A stretch of 64,000 nt of DNA from Halothermothrix sp. (GCA_016841825.1 JAENYK010000010.1:124001-188000); one strand, 5' to 3'. Counted from the first letter of the stretch, positions 50,201-57,461 are shown. The notes: generated by a model not told the origin, from the letters alone. Translations and numbers: made by a program.

Positions 50201-52027
50201 CAAAACGATAATCCTGGAACTGGTCATTTCTCTTGACACAGCAGAACTCCATCCCTGATTACTTATTCTATCCCCTTTCTCTTTGCAGCAAACCTGATCA
50301 CCTAGTGTTAATCCCTGATCCACTAACAAAATGGCAGCCTGACTATCAGTTAATATATAACTTAATCGCTCAAGCGGTTCTTTTGGTGACACTGGTAAAT
50401 AAGCGCCACCTGCCTTAAGAATTCCCAGAATGCCAATCATCATCTCCAGTGAACGTTCGACCATTATTGCAGCTATAATTCCGGGAGTAACCCCGTGTTC
50501 CCGAAGATAATGAGCCAATTGATTCGATTTGCAGTTCAAATCCCGATATGTCAATTGTTGATCACCACAAACTACTGCCGCTCTATCTGGTGTTCGCTCC
50601 ACCTGCTGTTCAAAAAGTTGCTGAATTGTAGAATTTTCTGAATATTCATCTCGTGTATTATTAAACTCATGAAGTATGCGAAATCTCTCATCTTCTGTCA
50701 AGAATTCAAACTCTACTACCGGTTGATCGACATTATTCACCAACTTCCAACTCAGATTGCGAAAATGCTCTCCCAGGCCAGCAATAGTCTCTTCAGCGAA
50801 CAATTTTTGATTATAGATAAAAGTTACTTCAACCTGCTCCAATGCAGTAATACTTATTGTCAAATCATAATTAACCCATTCAAAAATAGAATAATCAACA
50901 ATCTGCAATTCTCCATTCGTCTGAATCAATAACTTATCCAATGGATAATTTTCCACAACCACCAAAGTCTCAAATAGCTCTTCCCCTGGATTTATGCCAC
51001 TAAATCTTTTGATATCCACCAGAGGAGTGGCTTCGTATTCAACCCGTTCAACCATCGACCTGTGTGTCCCCAACAATAGGTCGATCAATTTTGTCTCTGA
51101 GCAACTGCTAAACCTAAGAGGAAGTGTATTGATAAATAAGCCCACAGTCTCTTCAATACCTGGAAGTTTATGTCCTCTCCCTGCAACCGTAGTTCCAAAG
51201 ACGACATCAGAACTGTTCTGGTATCTCTGCAAAAGTAAACCCCAGACTGTATAGAAAAACGAAGCCAACGTTATCTTGTATTCTACCAGCAGTTCAGATA
51301 GTTCCCGAATCATCTCTTCTGCCAGGATTATCTTGTATCTCTGCACTTTGGTCTCTTTACTCCGGTCAGTTCTTTTTATTGGTAGTTCAGGATTATTATC
51401 ATAGTCCACAAAATAATCTGTCCAGTAATTCGCTTCACTTTTTCGATCTCGGTCCTGCAGCCACTTCACATAATCTTTAAATTTCCCCTTTTTTATTCTG
51501 GTCAGTCTTCTACCTTGACACAGATCAACATAAGTCTTCAAAAACTCTTGCAAAATAATTCCCGTACTCCAGCCATCAAACAGAATATGATGATAACTAA
51601 TGATCAACACATATCTCTCTGCATCAATTTGACATAAAGTCAAGCGAAACGAGACATCTTCAAGATCAAATCCTTCCCCAAGATCATCCTTTTTAATCTG
51701 CTCAATCTCTTCTTTTCCATCTGGTGAAGAAATTAGGTCAACAAATTGTAATTGTAGAGTATGGGATTTCAAAACCATTTGAATTGGCCGCTCAATCTCA
51801 TCCCACCGAAATACAGTGCGTAATACCTCATTATTTTCAACCACCCAATCCCAACTTTTTTCAAACAGTTCTAAATTAAGGTGACCCTGCAGCTCCAAAC
51901 TTAATTGTTCACAATACTCCACTCCCTGGGGATTATGTAAATAATGAAAAAGCATACCTTCCTGTATAGGAGTTAAAGCATACAGATCCTGAATATCTCT
52001 TTTAGCAACTCTTTTTTTATTAAGCAT
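44285..52027 (-). CDS. NRPS, C-A-T-C-A-T-C, first gene of the assembly line
   Basis: Two amino-acid modules plus an extra C domain, 2,580 aa. Order: C1 (10-445; YALTPIQEGMLFH, HHILFDG near 149), A1 (459-990), T (LGGHS near 1027), C2 (1087-1510, HHIISDG near 1210), A2 (1529-2045), T (LGGHS near 2081), C3 (2139-2560). Codes read by eye: A1 DVWHFSLIYK and A2 DVWHISIIYK, serine-like except Tyr for Asp at position 331. The N-terminal C domain with no upstream module suggests acylation of the first residue, or a donor from another protein. C3 has HHIISDM, with the usual final Gly replaced. The tail ends EEDVGDFDF, similar to the end of the 27,043-31,422 protein, and both precede a half-C protein. 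ATG 52027 is preceded by AGGGGGAT. Confidence 0.95.
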   Translation of the reverse strand: MLNKKRVAKRDIQDLYALTPIQEGMLFHYLHNPQGVEYCEQLSLELQGHLNLELFEKSWDWVVENNEVLRTVFRWDEIERPIQMVLKSHTLQLQFVDLISSPDGKEEIEQIKKDDLGEGFDLEDVSFRLTLCQIDAERYVLIISYHHILFDGWSTGIILQEFLKTYVDLCQGRRLTRIKKGKFKDYVKWLQDRDRKSEANYWTDYFVDYDNNPELPIKRTDRSKETKVQRYKIILAEEMIRELSELLVEYKITLASFFYTVWGLLLQRYQNSSDVVFGTTVAGRGHKLPGIEETVGLFINTLPLRFSSCSETKLIDLLLGTHRSMVERVEYEATPLVDIKRFSGINPGEELFETLVVVENYPLDKLLIQTNGELQIVDYSIFEWVNYDLTISITALEQVEVTFIYNQKLFAEETIAGLGEHFRNLSWKLVNNVDQPVVEFEFLTEDERFRILHEFNNTRDEYSENSTIQQLFEQQVERTPDRAAVVCGDQQLTYRDLNCKSNQLAHYLREHGVTPGIIAAIMVERSLEMMIGILGILKAGGAYLPVSPKEPLERLSYILTDSQAAILLVDQGLTLGDQVCCKEKGDRISNQGWSSAVSREMTSSRIIVLNLEQFSAEKTSNPSHVNSSNDLVYVIYTSGSTGRPKGVLLEHRAVLNTLSWMQRKFALTEDDVLLQITAFTFDVSVWELFWWSLVGAQLVMLPPGGERVPQEIIDAVYHYGVTNIHLIASMLNIFLDSIKGEDLIKLKSLRKIFSSGEAVKPGHVEKFQSVLQSQLPDLQLWDLYGPTEAAIYASYFDCSTGDKLTTVPIGKPIQNTSLYILSNSGLLQPIGLPGELCIAGKGLARGYLNRPQLTAERFVDNPFHSGERMYRTGDVARWLTDGNVEFLGRLDDQVKIRGFRIELGEIENQLLRMAEIKEVVVRSWLDVLDESYLAAYIVYHRQITDVELRRRLAEQLPEYMIPGHFIEMEELPVTTNGKIERKSLPEPRGAAAQMTEYIHPRTELEAAVAEIWAEILGVEQVGINDNFVQLGGHSLKAIRLASKLKKEFGIQITLQEIFEQGTVVAIVKLIEQDRNKTVDTISPVSEREYYPTLAAQRRLFVLNQLADLDVSYNMSVIFEIQGQLHLSRLEEVLIRLIQRHEILRTSFELISEEVVQRVHPTVEFSLERYAEEDIQQIIKKFIRPFDLNIAPLLRVGLANTEDGKQYLLFDMHHIISDGVSVGILMKEFLQLYQGELLPNLPIHYRDYAVWQAEEVSDDLSSAEEFWIEQFADEIPVLDLPRDFVFRVTQSFQGDLLVYTLPAELSADLKQFVNESKITLYMLLLAVYYILLARYSRQEDIVIGTPTAGRPYVELDGIIGMFVNTLALRCRPEGDKLFVDFLLEIKEYVLKALENQNYGFEKLVEKIGVKKTDFAKNPLFDVMFVLENMDLPELDLPDLTFKEYNYKSGTAKFDLTLLVEEINDQLVLSMEYRTDLYKQDTIWRMLRHYENILRGILQNPQIALGQISLITQEEYRAIVDTFNDTRVEYPQKETLSALFEEQVQKSPNRAAVISKEENLTYGEVNVRANQLAHLLRGKGVTAGTVVGIMVDRSLEMMVGLYGILKAGGAYLPLSPDWSVQRIKYMLDDCGVTLLLTTQKLRKRVGETLDTARTIIALDTNEQILAAQKITNPDPVNSSRDLAYVIYTSGSTGRPKGVLIEHRSVLNTLYWMQREYPITPEDILLQITTFTFDVSVWELFWWSIIGARVIMLNPGGERDPEQILQTVDEYQVTQIHLIALMLNVFLDYLRSENSVVRVASLRRIITSGEAVSVSHVEKFDAVLGSVYPGLQLIDIYGPTEATIYASYFDCAAYREYPSIPIGKPIDNTRLFILGPEDQLQPIGIPGELCISGVGLARGYLNLPQLTAEKFVNNPYLPGEKMYRTGDLVRWLADGNIEYLGRIDFQVKVRGYRIELGEIENQLLHLPLIKEAVVVARDDETAGKYLVAYLIAAKEVSSIVLQESLSQELPDYMIPTYFVQLDQLPLTASGKLDRRNLPLPKKTVDTGSAYISPRNELEEKITLIWREVLGLEQLGVRDKFQQLGGHSLKGIQLNARLKQEFGVEIALKELFNQGTVEKIAKLIQSVEKKEYLPIKPWPKQNYYALSSAQRRLFILENIGGAHIVYNLPGVLQIAGNLNPVILEQAFQKIVNRHESLRTSFELVIGEPVQKVNEVVDFRIEYLDTSNCTIPEVIDAFIRPFDLKEAPLLRIGLAILDKENYLLLFDMHHIISDMISIQIMIQEFVTYYTGGELPEIQIQYKDFAAWQNQFFQSKNYKAQERYWLSKFKGQIPQLNLSLDYSRPTVQNYVGTSQGFQLSVELSESLADLAQSLESTLFMVLLAVYNILLMKYTRQEDIIIGTPIAGRWHPDTQKIIGMFVNTLALRNYPKGEKRFSEFLAEVRIHALDAYANQDYQFEELVWKLGLTRDSSRNPLFDVMFVAREKELTEDLPDLKIRPFDFEYKVAHFDLLLEFSVIKGRINLVWEYATSLFGRSTIEKMHQRYAEILQQIVEDPGMLIKDIGFTHQLLEAKSNILEEDVGDFDF

Positions 52028-52095
52028 TATGATATATCCCCCTATCTAAATTTAGTTACATTTTACGTTTATATAGTACAATTAGTATTTTTATT

Positions 52096-52125
52096 ATTAT
52101 TGCTAAAAATTTCTTTATCAGTCAA
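52096..52125 (-). promoter_or_regulatory. Candidate promoter of the NRPS/PKS operon
   Basis: On the minus strand, TTGACT (52120-52125) and AATAAT (52096-52101) are 18 nt apart, about 70 nt upstream of the first NRPS start. The sequence TGACTGATA around the -35 box is identical to part of the TetR-type palindrome at 54949-55002. The -10 match is mediocre and the region is AT-rich, so chance matches are likely. Confidence 0.4.
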
Positions 52126-52440
52126 AAAAAATAATCGCTACTTTGGATATTTTTGAATATCTTCCTTATAAAATTTTGGAAAGGATGTTAATATACATTT
52201 AATACTTCGACCAATCAATTACAAATTCCTCTTCAAATTGCAAGATTTTGGCTATATTTTTTGTAGCTTAATTTACATCTTTCAATAGTGAGTCAAACAA
52301 TTTCTTACCGAATTACCCAATAGAAAAAAACATGCCCTCCATATGAAATGTTTCCTCTAAAGTGACAGCAAAAATAGCATAACTGTTTATTTTGAGGAGA
52401 CATATCACACTATCAGACACGTTTTTAATGAGATTTTAGC

Positions 52441-52469
52441 AGGGAGATATTTCAGATTATTATCTCCCT
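52441..52469 (-). terminator. Inverted repeat after the amidohydrolase gene, possible terminator
   Basis: Perfect 9-bp arms AGGGAGATA and TATCTCCCT with an 11-nt loop, about 30 nt past the stop codon. On the minus strand the hairpin is followed by TGCTAAAATCTC, not a U-run, so an intrinsic terminator is uncertain. The flank TTTTAGCAGG is shared with the repeat cluster at 44221. Confidence 0.4.
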
Positions 52470-52499
52470 CTTCTCATTCCATTGCTTACTAATTTTTAC

Positions 52500-53534
52500 T
52501 TATAGATTCAAAATTCTCTGTGCATTCTTACTCAGAATATGATCTCGCGCTTCCGGATTATTCTCTGTCGCAAGTAACACTCTGGAGAGGGTAATTGCCT
52601 GCGGTAAAGCTGGCCAGTCCGAACCATAGATAAGTCTTTCAGATCCTAAGGTCTCAATCAAGTATCTGATACTATCAGCTGATTGACAGGATAATTCCGC
52701 ATAGGTTGATGGAAATTCTCGTAAATATTCGGCGACAAGTTTATATTCTGCAATTCCGCTATGCCCAAAAATAAATCTAAAATCATCTGGTAATTCCTTT
52801 AATAGTTCGCCAAAAATCTCTACCCTGGTTGAATTTAATAACTTCCACATTAGTTTAGACGAATTTTCCCGCTGTATATGCGTTAAAGAACCCGTATGCA
52901 GAATTACCGGGAATCCAACTTCATAACATACTTTTAAGGTCTCAATAAGTGGTTCAAAATTACCTTTTAACTCCAGATCAGTTATCTTCAATTTATAACC
53001 TTTTGCTCCTAACTGTTTATATTTAAAGATTTTTTCTTTCATCTGTGGGTCATCAGGATGAACAGAACAGAAAGCAATAAATCTATCAGGATAATCATTA
53101 ACCAGGCGTAAAGCTTCCAGAGAACGATCCTGCTTCTTAGTACTTAACGGAAGAACTACGTTCTTTTTAATCATATTCTCTGTCTGAGATTTAAAACAGT
53201 TGTCGTAAGTTCCACCCTGAACCATATCTTTAAAGATATTATATCCCTCAAGGGAGAACTTAATAACCGATAATAGTCCTTTTTTCTTTTCGTCAGGATT
53301 AATTTTTGTCCAATATGGTACTGACAGATCCATATCTTCGATATCGGGAAGAGTCGGATAGCTCAGACTTTTTCCTTTCGTCTCTGGATTCACTAACTTC
53401 AAAGGCACTACGTTGGACATATGTGTATGAAAATCAATAATTTCCAATGGTTTTGGATAATCAATTACAAAGTCACCCTCATCGTTTAATTTCAGATATT
53501 TTTCATTTTTAATAAATTCCTTCTTTGACATCAT
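52500..53534 (-). CDS. Amidohydrolase family 2 (TIM-barrel metal hydrolase)
   Basis: Predicted cytosolic metal-dependent hydrolase or decarboxylase of the ACMSD/amidohydrolase-2 group, about 344 aa. Visible metal-site marks are DFHTH (residues 34-38), a later HTG after a beta strand (VILHTG, near 215), GHSG (near 258) and GSDWPAL (near 300), where the Asp is the usual last ligand. The substrate is unknown. Start: ATG 53534 or the adjacent ATG 53531, preceded by AAAGTGAG; an in-frame TTG at 53540 is also possible. It follows the TetR gene by about 22 nt and probably shares its promoter. A link to the peptide product (modification or resistance) is only positional. Confidence 0.85.
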   Translation of the reverse strand: MMSKKEFIKNEKYLKLNDEGDFVIDYPKPLEIIDFHTHMSNVVPLKLVNPETKGKSLSYPTLPDIEDMDLSVPYWTKINPDEKKKGLLSVIKFSLEGYNIFKDMVQGGTYDNCFKSQTENMIKKNVVLPLSTKKQDRSLEALRLVNDYPDRFIAFCSVHPDDPQMKEKIFKYKQLGAKGYKLKITDLELKGNFEPLIETLKVCYEVGFPVILHTGSLTHIQRENSSKLMWKLLNSTRVEIFGELLKELPDDFRFIFGHSGIAEYKLVAEYLREFPSTYAELSCQSADSIRYLIETLGSERLIYGSDWPALPQAITLSRVLLATENNPEARDHILSKNAQRILNL

Positions 53535-53556
53535 TATCAACTCACTTTCTAAATTA

Positions 53557-54153
53557 TTAAACCACCTTCATCCCATCAATCAAAACATCCAGAATCTGAC
53601 CCAAAATTAACTGCAGACTATCTCCTGCAGCAAACTCAAAAAAATCCAAATTAGTCATACAGGTTGTGATCATATAGGCTGTTATTTTGATATTCAAATC
53701 TTTCCTTAATTCACCCTTTTCAACATAATAAACTAATACATCTTCTAAAAGTCTATTACTTTTAGGTATCTCATTTTTTAAAACCTCTTTTCTCACTTCC
53801 TGGGGGCATTCATTAATAAATTTATCTTTGAGTTCAACCAGTTTAGTTTCATAAGATTCCGCCTCGGCTAGCATTTTCATCAGATAATCTCGAAAATTCA
53901 GAGCTTCTGCAAATCTTTTGATCTCTTCGAGTGTCTGCTTCTTCTGATTCCCAATCTGATCAAAAATGAATTTGAACAGATCATCTTTGTTCTGAAAGTA
54001 TTGATAAAAGCTCCCCTTGGAAATCTCTGCTCTATCGACAATACTGTCAATAGTTACTTTTCGATAGTGCACCTTTGAAAACTCCATAATCGCTGCATCA
54101 ATAATTTTAGTCCTTTTTTCCACCGGTAAATTATAAAATGTGTCTTTTGGCAT
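53557..54153 (-). CDS. TetR/AcrR family transcriptional regulator
   Basis: DNA-binding repressor of 198 aa. The N-terminal helix-turn-helix (residues 10-55) has the family pattern: KIIDAAIMEFSKVHYRKVTI, then ISKGSFYQYFQNKDDLF. The C-terminal ligand domain is divergent, as usual, so the inducer cannot be named. It overlaps the end of the membrane-protein gene by 23 nt and has its own Shine-Dalgarno (GAGGAAGAG). The gene pair is read from a promoter embedded in a long palindrome (54949-55002), so autoregulation is likely. A partial copy of that site lies at the NRPS promoter, making control of the assembly line a reasonable guess. Confidence 0.92.
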   Translation of the reverse strand: MPKDTFYNLPVEKRTKIIDAAIMEFSKVHYRKVTIDSIVDRAEISKGSFYQYFQNKDDLFKFIFDQIGNQKKQTLEEIKRFAEALNFRDYLMKMLAEAESYETKLVELKDKFINECPQEVRKEVLKNEIPKSNRLLEDVLVYYVEKGELRKDLNIKITAYMITTCMTNLDFFEFAAGDSLQLILGQILDVLIDGMKVV

Positions 54154-54925
54154 TTGACCACTCTTCCTCTCTGTCCATCTCCTGTTTAATCCAGCTGCTA
54201 ATCTCCAAAATATATAAGACAGTAACTCCCCAATAGATAGGATTATTTAGACCTGTTGTTAAACTACTTCCAGTACCCATAAGATAAAATTCAACCAGAT
54301 GAATACCACTATATATTGTAAAAATTATCATTAGATATCTGGCTCTTGTATCCTGGGCAATCAAAGCAAATATTCCAATTACCAGGCCAACAACAATCCC
54401 TAAACTTAACACAGTAAGGTCATTAGTTAACCACCAAATAATAGCTGCAGCTCCTAAATAAAGCAAAAATCCTGCAGAAAAAATAGCTATCATCTTTCCC
54501 CGAGATACTTTTATATTTAAAAATTTATAAAAATAACTCCAGGTGATAATTAAAAATACCATCGAAAATGACTTAATCGAACTCATGATAATCAACCAAC
54601 TACTTTTTGTTATATCCGCAACTCCGATTTCTATTATTGTAGGATTTTTGAGCAAATGATGAACTCCCATGACAAATGAAACTGCGATAATTAGATAAGT
54701 TAACCCATAAAAGAACTCAAATTTTTTGAAGTTTATATTTGTTCTCCCGTTTGACTTTATAAAACCTCGAAAAGCAATCATACTCCCAACAAACCATAAA
54801 ATCATCTCAATGCTCATATCCACCAGACCAGTTCTGCTTGTTGATTTTAATATAATATACCCAATCACTGAAACAACTACAGCCAACAAAACATTATTCC
54901 ACAATACACTCTGGTCTTTTTGCAT
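54131..54925 (-). CDS. Integral membrane protein of unknown function
   Basis: 264 aa with about seven to eight hydrophobic segments (for example LLAVVVSVIGYIIL, MILWFVGSMIAF, FFYGLTYLIIAVSFVMGV, VLSLGIVVGLVIGIFALIA) and a short charged C-terminus. I do not recognise the family. The stretch SRTGLVDMSIEMILWF ... NINFKKFEFFYG faintly recalls the first half of cation diffusion facilitators, but the metal-binding residues are not clear. ATG 54925 follows AGAGAGG by seven bases. It is the first gene of a three-gene operon with the TetR regulator and the amidohydrolase. Repressor-controlled small membrane proteins are often exporters or immunity factors; that role is inference here. Confidence 0.7.
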   Translation of the reverse strand: MQKDQSVLWNNVLLAVVVSVIGYIILKSTSRTGLVDMSIEMILWFVGSMIAFRGFIKSNGRTNINFKKFEFFYGLTYLIIAVSFVMGVHHLLKNPTIIEIGVADITKSSWLIIMSSIKSFSMVFLIITWSYFYKFLNIKVSRGKMIAIFSAGFLLYLGAAAIIWWLTNDLTVLSLGIVVGLVIGIFALIAQDTRARYLMIIFTIYSGIHLVEFYLMGTGSSLTTGLNNPIYWGVTVLYILEISSWIKQEMDREEEWSNAKRHIL

Positions 54926-54948
54926 AACATAACCTCTCTTTAAATGTA

Positions 54949-55002
54949 ATTAATGATAAAATGACTATCAGTCATATGACTAATAGTCATTTTATCATTA
55001 AT
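54949..55002. promoter_or_regulatory. 54-bp palindrome, probable TetR-family operator
   Basis: Nearly perfect inverted repeat with one mismatched pair near the centre. The outer arms are AATTAATGATAAAATGACTAT and its complement; the central AGTCATATGACT is itself palindromic. It can be read as two adjacent 15-bp boxes, ATGACTATCAGTCAT and ATGACTAATAGTCAT, typical in size for TetR-family sites. It covers the -10 box of the operon that encodes the TetR protein, so bound repressor would block transcription. Confidence 0.85.
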
Positions 55003-55017
55003 CTATCCTGTTGTCAA
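54989..55017 (-). promoter_or_regulatory. Sigma-A type promoter of the membrane protein-TetR-amidohydrolase operon
   Basis: On the minus strand, TTGACA (55012-55017) and TAAAAT (54989-54994) are exactly 17 nt apart. The -10 box lies inside the palindrome at 54949-55002. The first start codon is about 65 nt downstream. Confidence 0.85.
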
Positions 55018-55193
55018 TATTTTTAAGCAAAGTAATGCAAGAAATCAACCAAAATAGAGCCTGACTATAATAAAAAAACGTACCTACCAGGAGACACGTC
55101 TGTAATATTAATAGTATTCATCTTCCAATGCATACGAAATAATCCAGATACAAATGACTAAATTTCTCTAACCCCAAACAGATCCTAAACTAC

Positions 55194-55226
55194 AAACCTC
55201 GACAATTTGGAGCATTGACGAGGTTT
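55194..55226 (-). terminator. Hairpin terminator after the ECF operon
   Basis: 8-bp arms AAACCTCG and CGAGGTTT, with a possible inner CAAT/ATTG pairing. The hairpin begins at the stop codon of the kinase-like gene. On the minus strand the U-tract is short and imperfect (TGTAGTTTAGG). The rest of the gap 54926-55225 holds the operator and promoter described separately and nothing else I can identify. Confidence 0.6.
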
Positions 55227-55936
55227 TAATCCCAAAAATTATTCCTGCAACTTTTGCCTAACGAAACAGGTAGGTCTCTCCGCCGATGAATCGCCTGAAG
55301 TTCCTGTAAAAACTCATGTTTAACCCCGATCATATCCAACGATAGTTCCCCAACAAGATCTGTCATTAACCTTTTAACCAGGGCTTCTTTCCAGGTTGTA
55401 TATTCAGGAGAATAGGTCAGGACAAATGCACAGATTTTTCCGACATCCATCTCTATCTCTCCCGGAGTACATTCCTCAAAATCAATACCATAGATCTGTC
55501 CATTCTGATGAAAAATAAAATTTTTCAGATTCACATCACCCAGAATACAGTTATTTAAAGATTGAGCTACCTGATAAAAACTCTGCAGCCATTGATAAAA
55601 TTGTTTTAAAATTGGAGTCAATCCCTGAATCTCCATACCCAACTTCTCTTGTCTCTCTAGATATGCACACAGTGTCTCCCCCGAAAGATAATTTAAGATC
55701 AAATAATTCTCACCGTGAAAGATAATCTCAGGTACCCTAATTCCATGCTCTCTTAATAGGCTCAGCCAATAAACTTCTTTTTCATAATTAATATTAAATC
55801 TTTTTAAAACCACCAAATCTTGTTCAATCTCTCTGCTTAAACCAACTGCAGGTCGCATCAAAAAAACTTCATTTTTTTTACTCTTAAACTTTTTTATCAC
55901 CTGATAATTCTCCAGACACCCTAAATCATACATCAT
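55226..55936 (-). CDS. Protein-kinase-fold (APH/RIO-like) phosphotransferase
   Basis: About 236 aa, cytosolic. Kinase-fold marks: a catalytic-loop-like ILGDVNLKNFIF (GDxxxxN) and a metal-binding GIDFEE in place of DFG, preceded by a hinge-like YLILNYLSGETL. There is no obvious glycine-rich loop. The closest general types are lipopolysaccharide-kinase/Bud32-like small-molecule or lipid kinases; the substrate is unknown. I choose ATG 55936 (or 55933), which follows GAGGGAG and overlaps the MobB-like gene by 11 nt; the frame is open to 55984. Last gene of the ECF operon, so its substrate may be the imported compound. This is inference. Confidence 0.72.
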   Translation of the reverse strand: MMYDLGCLENYQVIKKFKSKKNEVFLMRPAVGLSREIEQDLVVLKRFNINYEKEVYWLSLLREHGIRVPEIIFHGENYLILNYLSGETLCAYLERQEKLGMEIQGLTPILKQFYQWLQSFYQVAQSLNNCILGDVNLKNFIFHQNGQIYGIDFEECTPGEIEMDVGKICAFVLTYSPEYTTWKEALVKRLMTDLVGELSLDMIGVKHEFLQELQAIHRRRDLPVSLGKSCRNNFWD

Positions 55937-56687
55937 AATCTCCCTCAATTTTGACCTTGATCTGCATCCCAGGTTTATAGCCATCTAATTCTTTGACCAC
56001 ACCCAAAACCGCATTACCCAATATCGATTGGACAAATGGAACCATCTCAATCTCATCTCCGTCTAAATACAATTTGACCAGCCCATTACTGAGAATGCAG
56101 TCCTCTTTTTTCGCTTCACCATTGAGAATTTTTATACCTAATTCCTGACAACTATAACCGCAGGCTGTGCAGCACTGGGCAGGAAAATCAGGTAATATAT
56201 CATAAACTTTCTCCTCAATGAGATCTACCAACTTTTCTATATCGGTTAAAGCATTAATCACCGGAATTCCCTTATATTCCGATAACGCGTTAGAAATTTG
56301 ACCCGAGATAGCAAAGACATAATCATCAACAATTCGCTGGTCAATCTCTTCGGTTGTGCGGGCTGTTACAATGCGGGGGCAAGGTCGGTCAGTGACTCCT
56401 TCTAAAACCACATAGTCATGATGATAATGCCTGAGAATCTGATCAACAGAAAGTTTGCTGGGATAGAGAATGTCTGTCTCGTAAAACCCTCTGGCAGTTA
56501 CTAATTCAGCCCCCGCTTTGCGATGCCGATCAGTATTAGAGCCCTCCAGATCAATAGCAAATTCCTCAAAATGGATCTCCTTCACTGACCCAACCGAGTA
56601 TCGCCGCTTCTTCAACTCTCGAATAATATTTTCAATCGTGGTCGTTTTTCCGGTTCCACTAATTCCAAATACCGATAATACCTTCAT
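55926..56687 (-). CDS. MobB-like P-loop GTPase with C-terminal cysteine cluster
   Basis: 253 aa. The N-terminal domain has a Walker A loop, GISGTGKTT (residues 8-16), and the MobB-type segment SVKEIHFEEFAIDLEGSNTD followed by RHRKAGAELV. MobB binds GTP and assists molybdopterin-guanine dinucleotide synthesis. The C-terminal part has CCTACGYSCQELG and a further Cys about 16 residues on (KKEDC), a likely iron-sulfur or zinc site, then a small beta-rich segment ending VKIEGDYDV. ATG 56687 abuts the EcfT stop. It lies in an operon with an ECF importer and several molybdopterin-fold proteins, so a role in handling a pterin cofactor is plausible. Confidence 0.82.
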   Translation of the reverse strand: MKVLSVFGISGTGKTTTIENIIRELKKRRYSVGSVKEIHFEEFAIDLEGSNTDRHRKAGAELVTARGFYETDILYPSKLSVDQILRHYHHDYVVLEGVTDRPCPRIVTARTTEEIDQRIVDDYVFAISGQISNALSEYKGIPVINALTDIEKLVDLIEEKVYDILPDFPAQCCTACGYSCQELGIKILNGEAKKEDCILSNGLVKLYLDGDEIEMVPFVQSILGNAVLGVVKELDGYKPGMQIKVKIEGDYDV

Positions 56688-57461
56688 CTAAAAGCCTCCT
56701 TTATAGTAAAAGTTAATTGTCAACACCACGATTACGAAACATAAACTCATACCCATTACCAGATAATCTTGATTCTGTAACTTCAATACACGATAACTGG
56801 TTCGTCGAGGGAATGCACGAAAAGCTCTGGTCTCCATCGCAGTGGATAACTCCCGTGCCTTTAATATCACTCCAGATAAAACCGGCATAAAAAGATATGA
56901 ATACATTCTCAATCTTTTTCCCAGAGGTATCTTATCTAATTCAATTCCTCTTAACTGAATAGCAATAAAAGTATCTTTAATCTCCTCACTTAACAAAGGC
57001 AAAAATCGAATTGCCAGAGAAACCATAAAGGCAATCTCATAGGGGACTTTCCACTGAACTAACCCCTGAATAATCTCCCGCGTTCCGGTGCTGATCATAA
57101 TCGAAGCAGGAACTATAATTGCCATAATTCTCAACAAAAAGCAAACGCCTTTCTCTAATCCCCCCACAGTCAGCAACCTAATCTTTCCAATCGCGATTAA
57201 TGGGATACCTTCTGGTGTAAAGATACTCTGAATTACTGCAATTCCAACAAATAGCCAGATTATTCTCCCAAATCTTTTAAAAAGGTGCAAGTTCTCGCCC
57301 AGGAGGTAAGTTAAGACCATACCTAACATCAGAATTAGTGCTAATAACCAGATCTTTTGTACAAATACTGCCACACTCGATAGAGCAAAAACGATACATA
57401 ATTTGCTTCGTGGATCAAGCTCATTCTCCTCGATCGTTTGGGTGGAGCTGCTGGTCTGCAA
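56688..57461 (-). CDS. ecfT: ECF transporter transmembrane subunit EcfT
   Basis: Energy-coupling scaffold of an ECF importer: it links two ATPases to the substrate-binding S protein in the membrane. Hydrophobic segments include LCIVFALSSVAVFV, LLALILMLGMVLTYLL and IIWLFVGIAVIQSIF. The coupling region near the C-terminus carries the family signature, seen here as ARELSTAMETRAF. Start: TTG 57461 is eight bases after GGAGG; the in-frame GTG at 57470 overlaps that Shine-Dalgarno. The 5' end overlaps the upstream ATPase gene by about 40 nt, implying coupled translation. Confidence 0.88.
   Translation of the reverse strand: MQTSSSTQTIEENELDPRSKLCIVFALSSVAVFVQKIWLLALILMLGMVLTYLLGENLHLFKRFGRIIWLFVGIAVIQSIFTPEGIPLIAIGKIRLLTVGGLEKGVCFLLRIMAIIVPASIMISTGTREIIQGLVQWKVPYEIAFMVSLAIRFLPLLSEEIKDTFIAIQLRGIELDKIPLGKRLRMYSYLFMPVLSGVILKARELSTAMETRAFRAFPRRTSYRVLKLQNQDYLVMGMSLCFVIVVLTINFYYKGGF

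Larger units (their letters stand above)
52028..52499. other. 472-nt intergenic region before the NRPS operon
   Basis: AT-rich stretch between the amidohydrolase stop and the first NRPS gene. It contains the candidate NRPS promoter (52096-52125) and an inverted repeat (52441-52469). I see no convincing ORF, RNA gene or mobile element in the rest. Confidence 0.6.

Noticed and set aside
52441-52469. Insertion-sequence terminal inverted repeat
   Set aside because: No transposase gene or matching second end was seen; a simple hairpin fits better.
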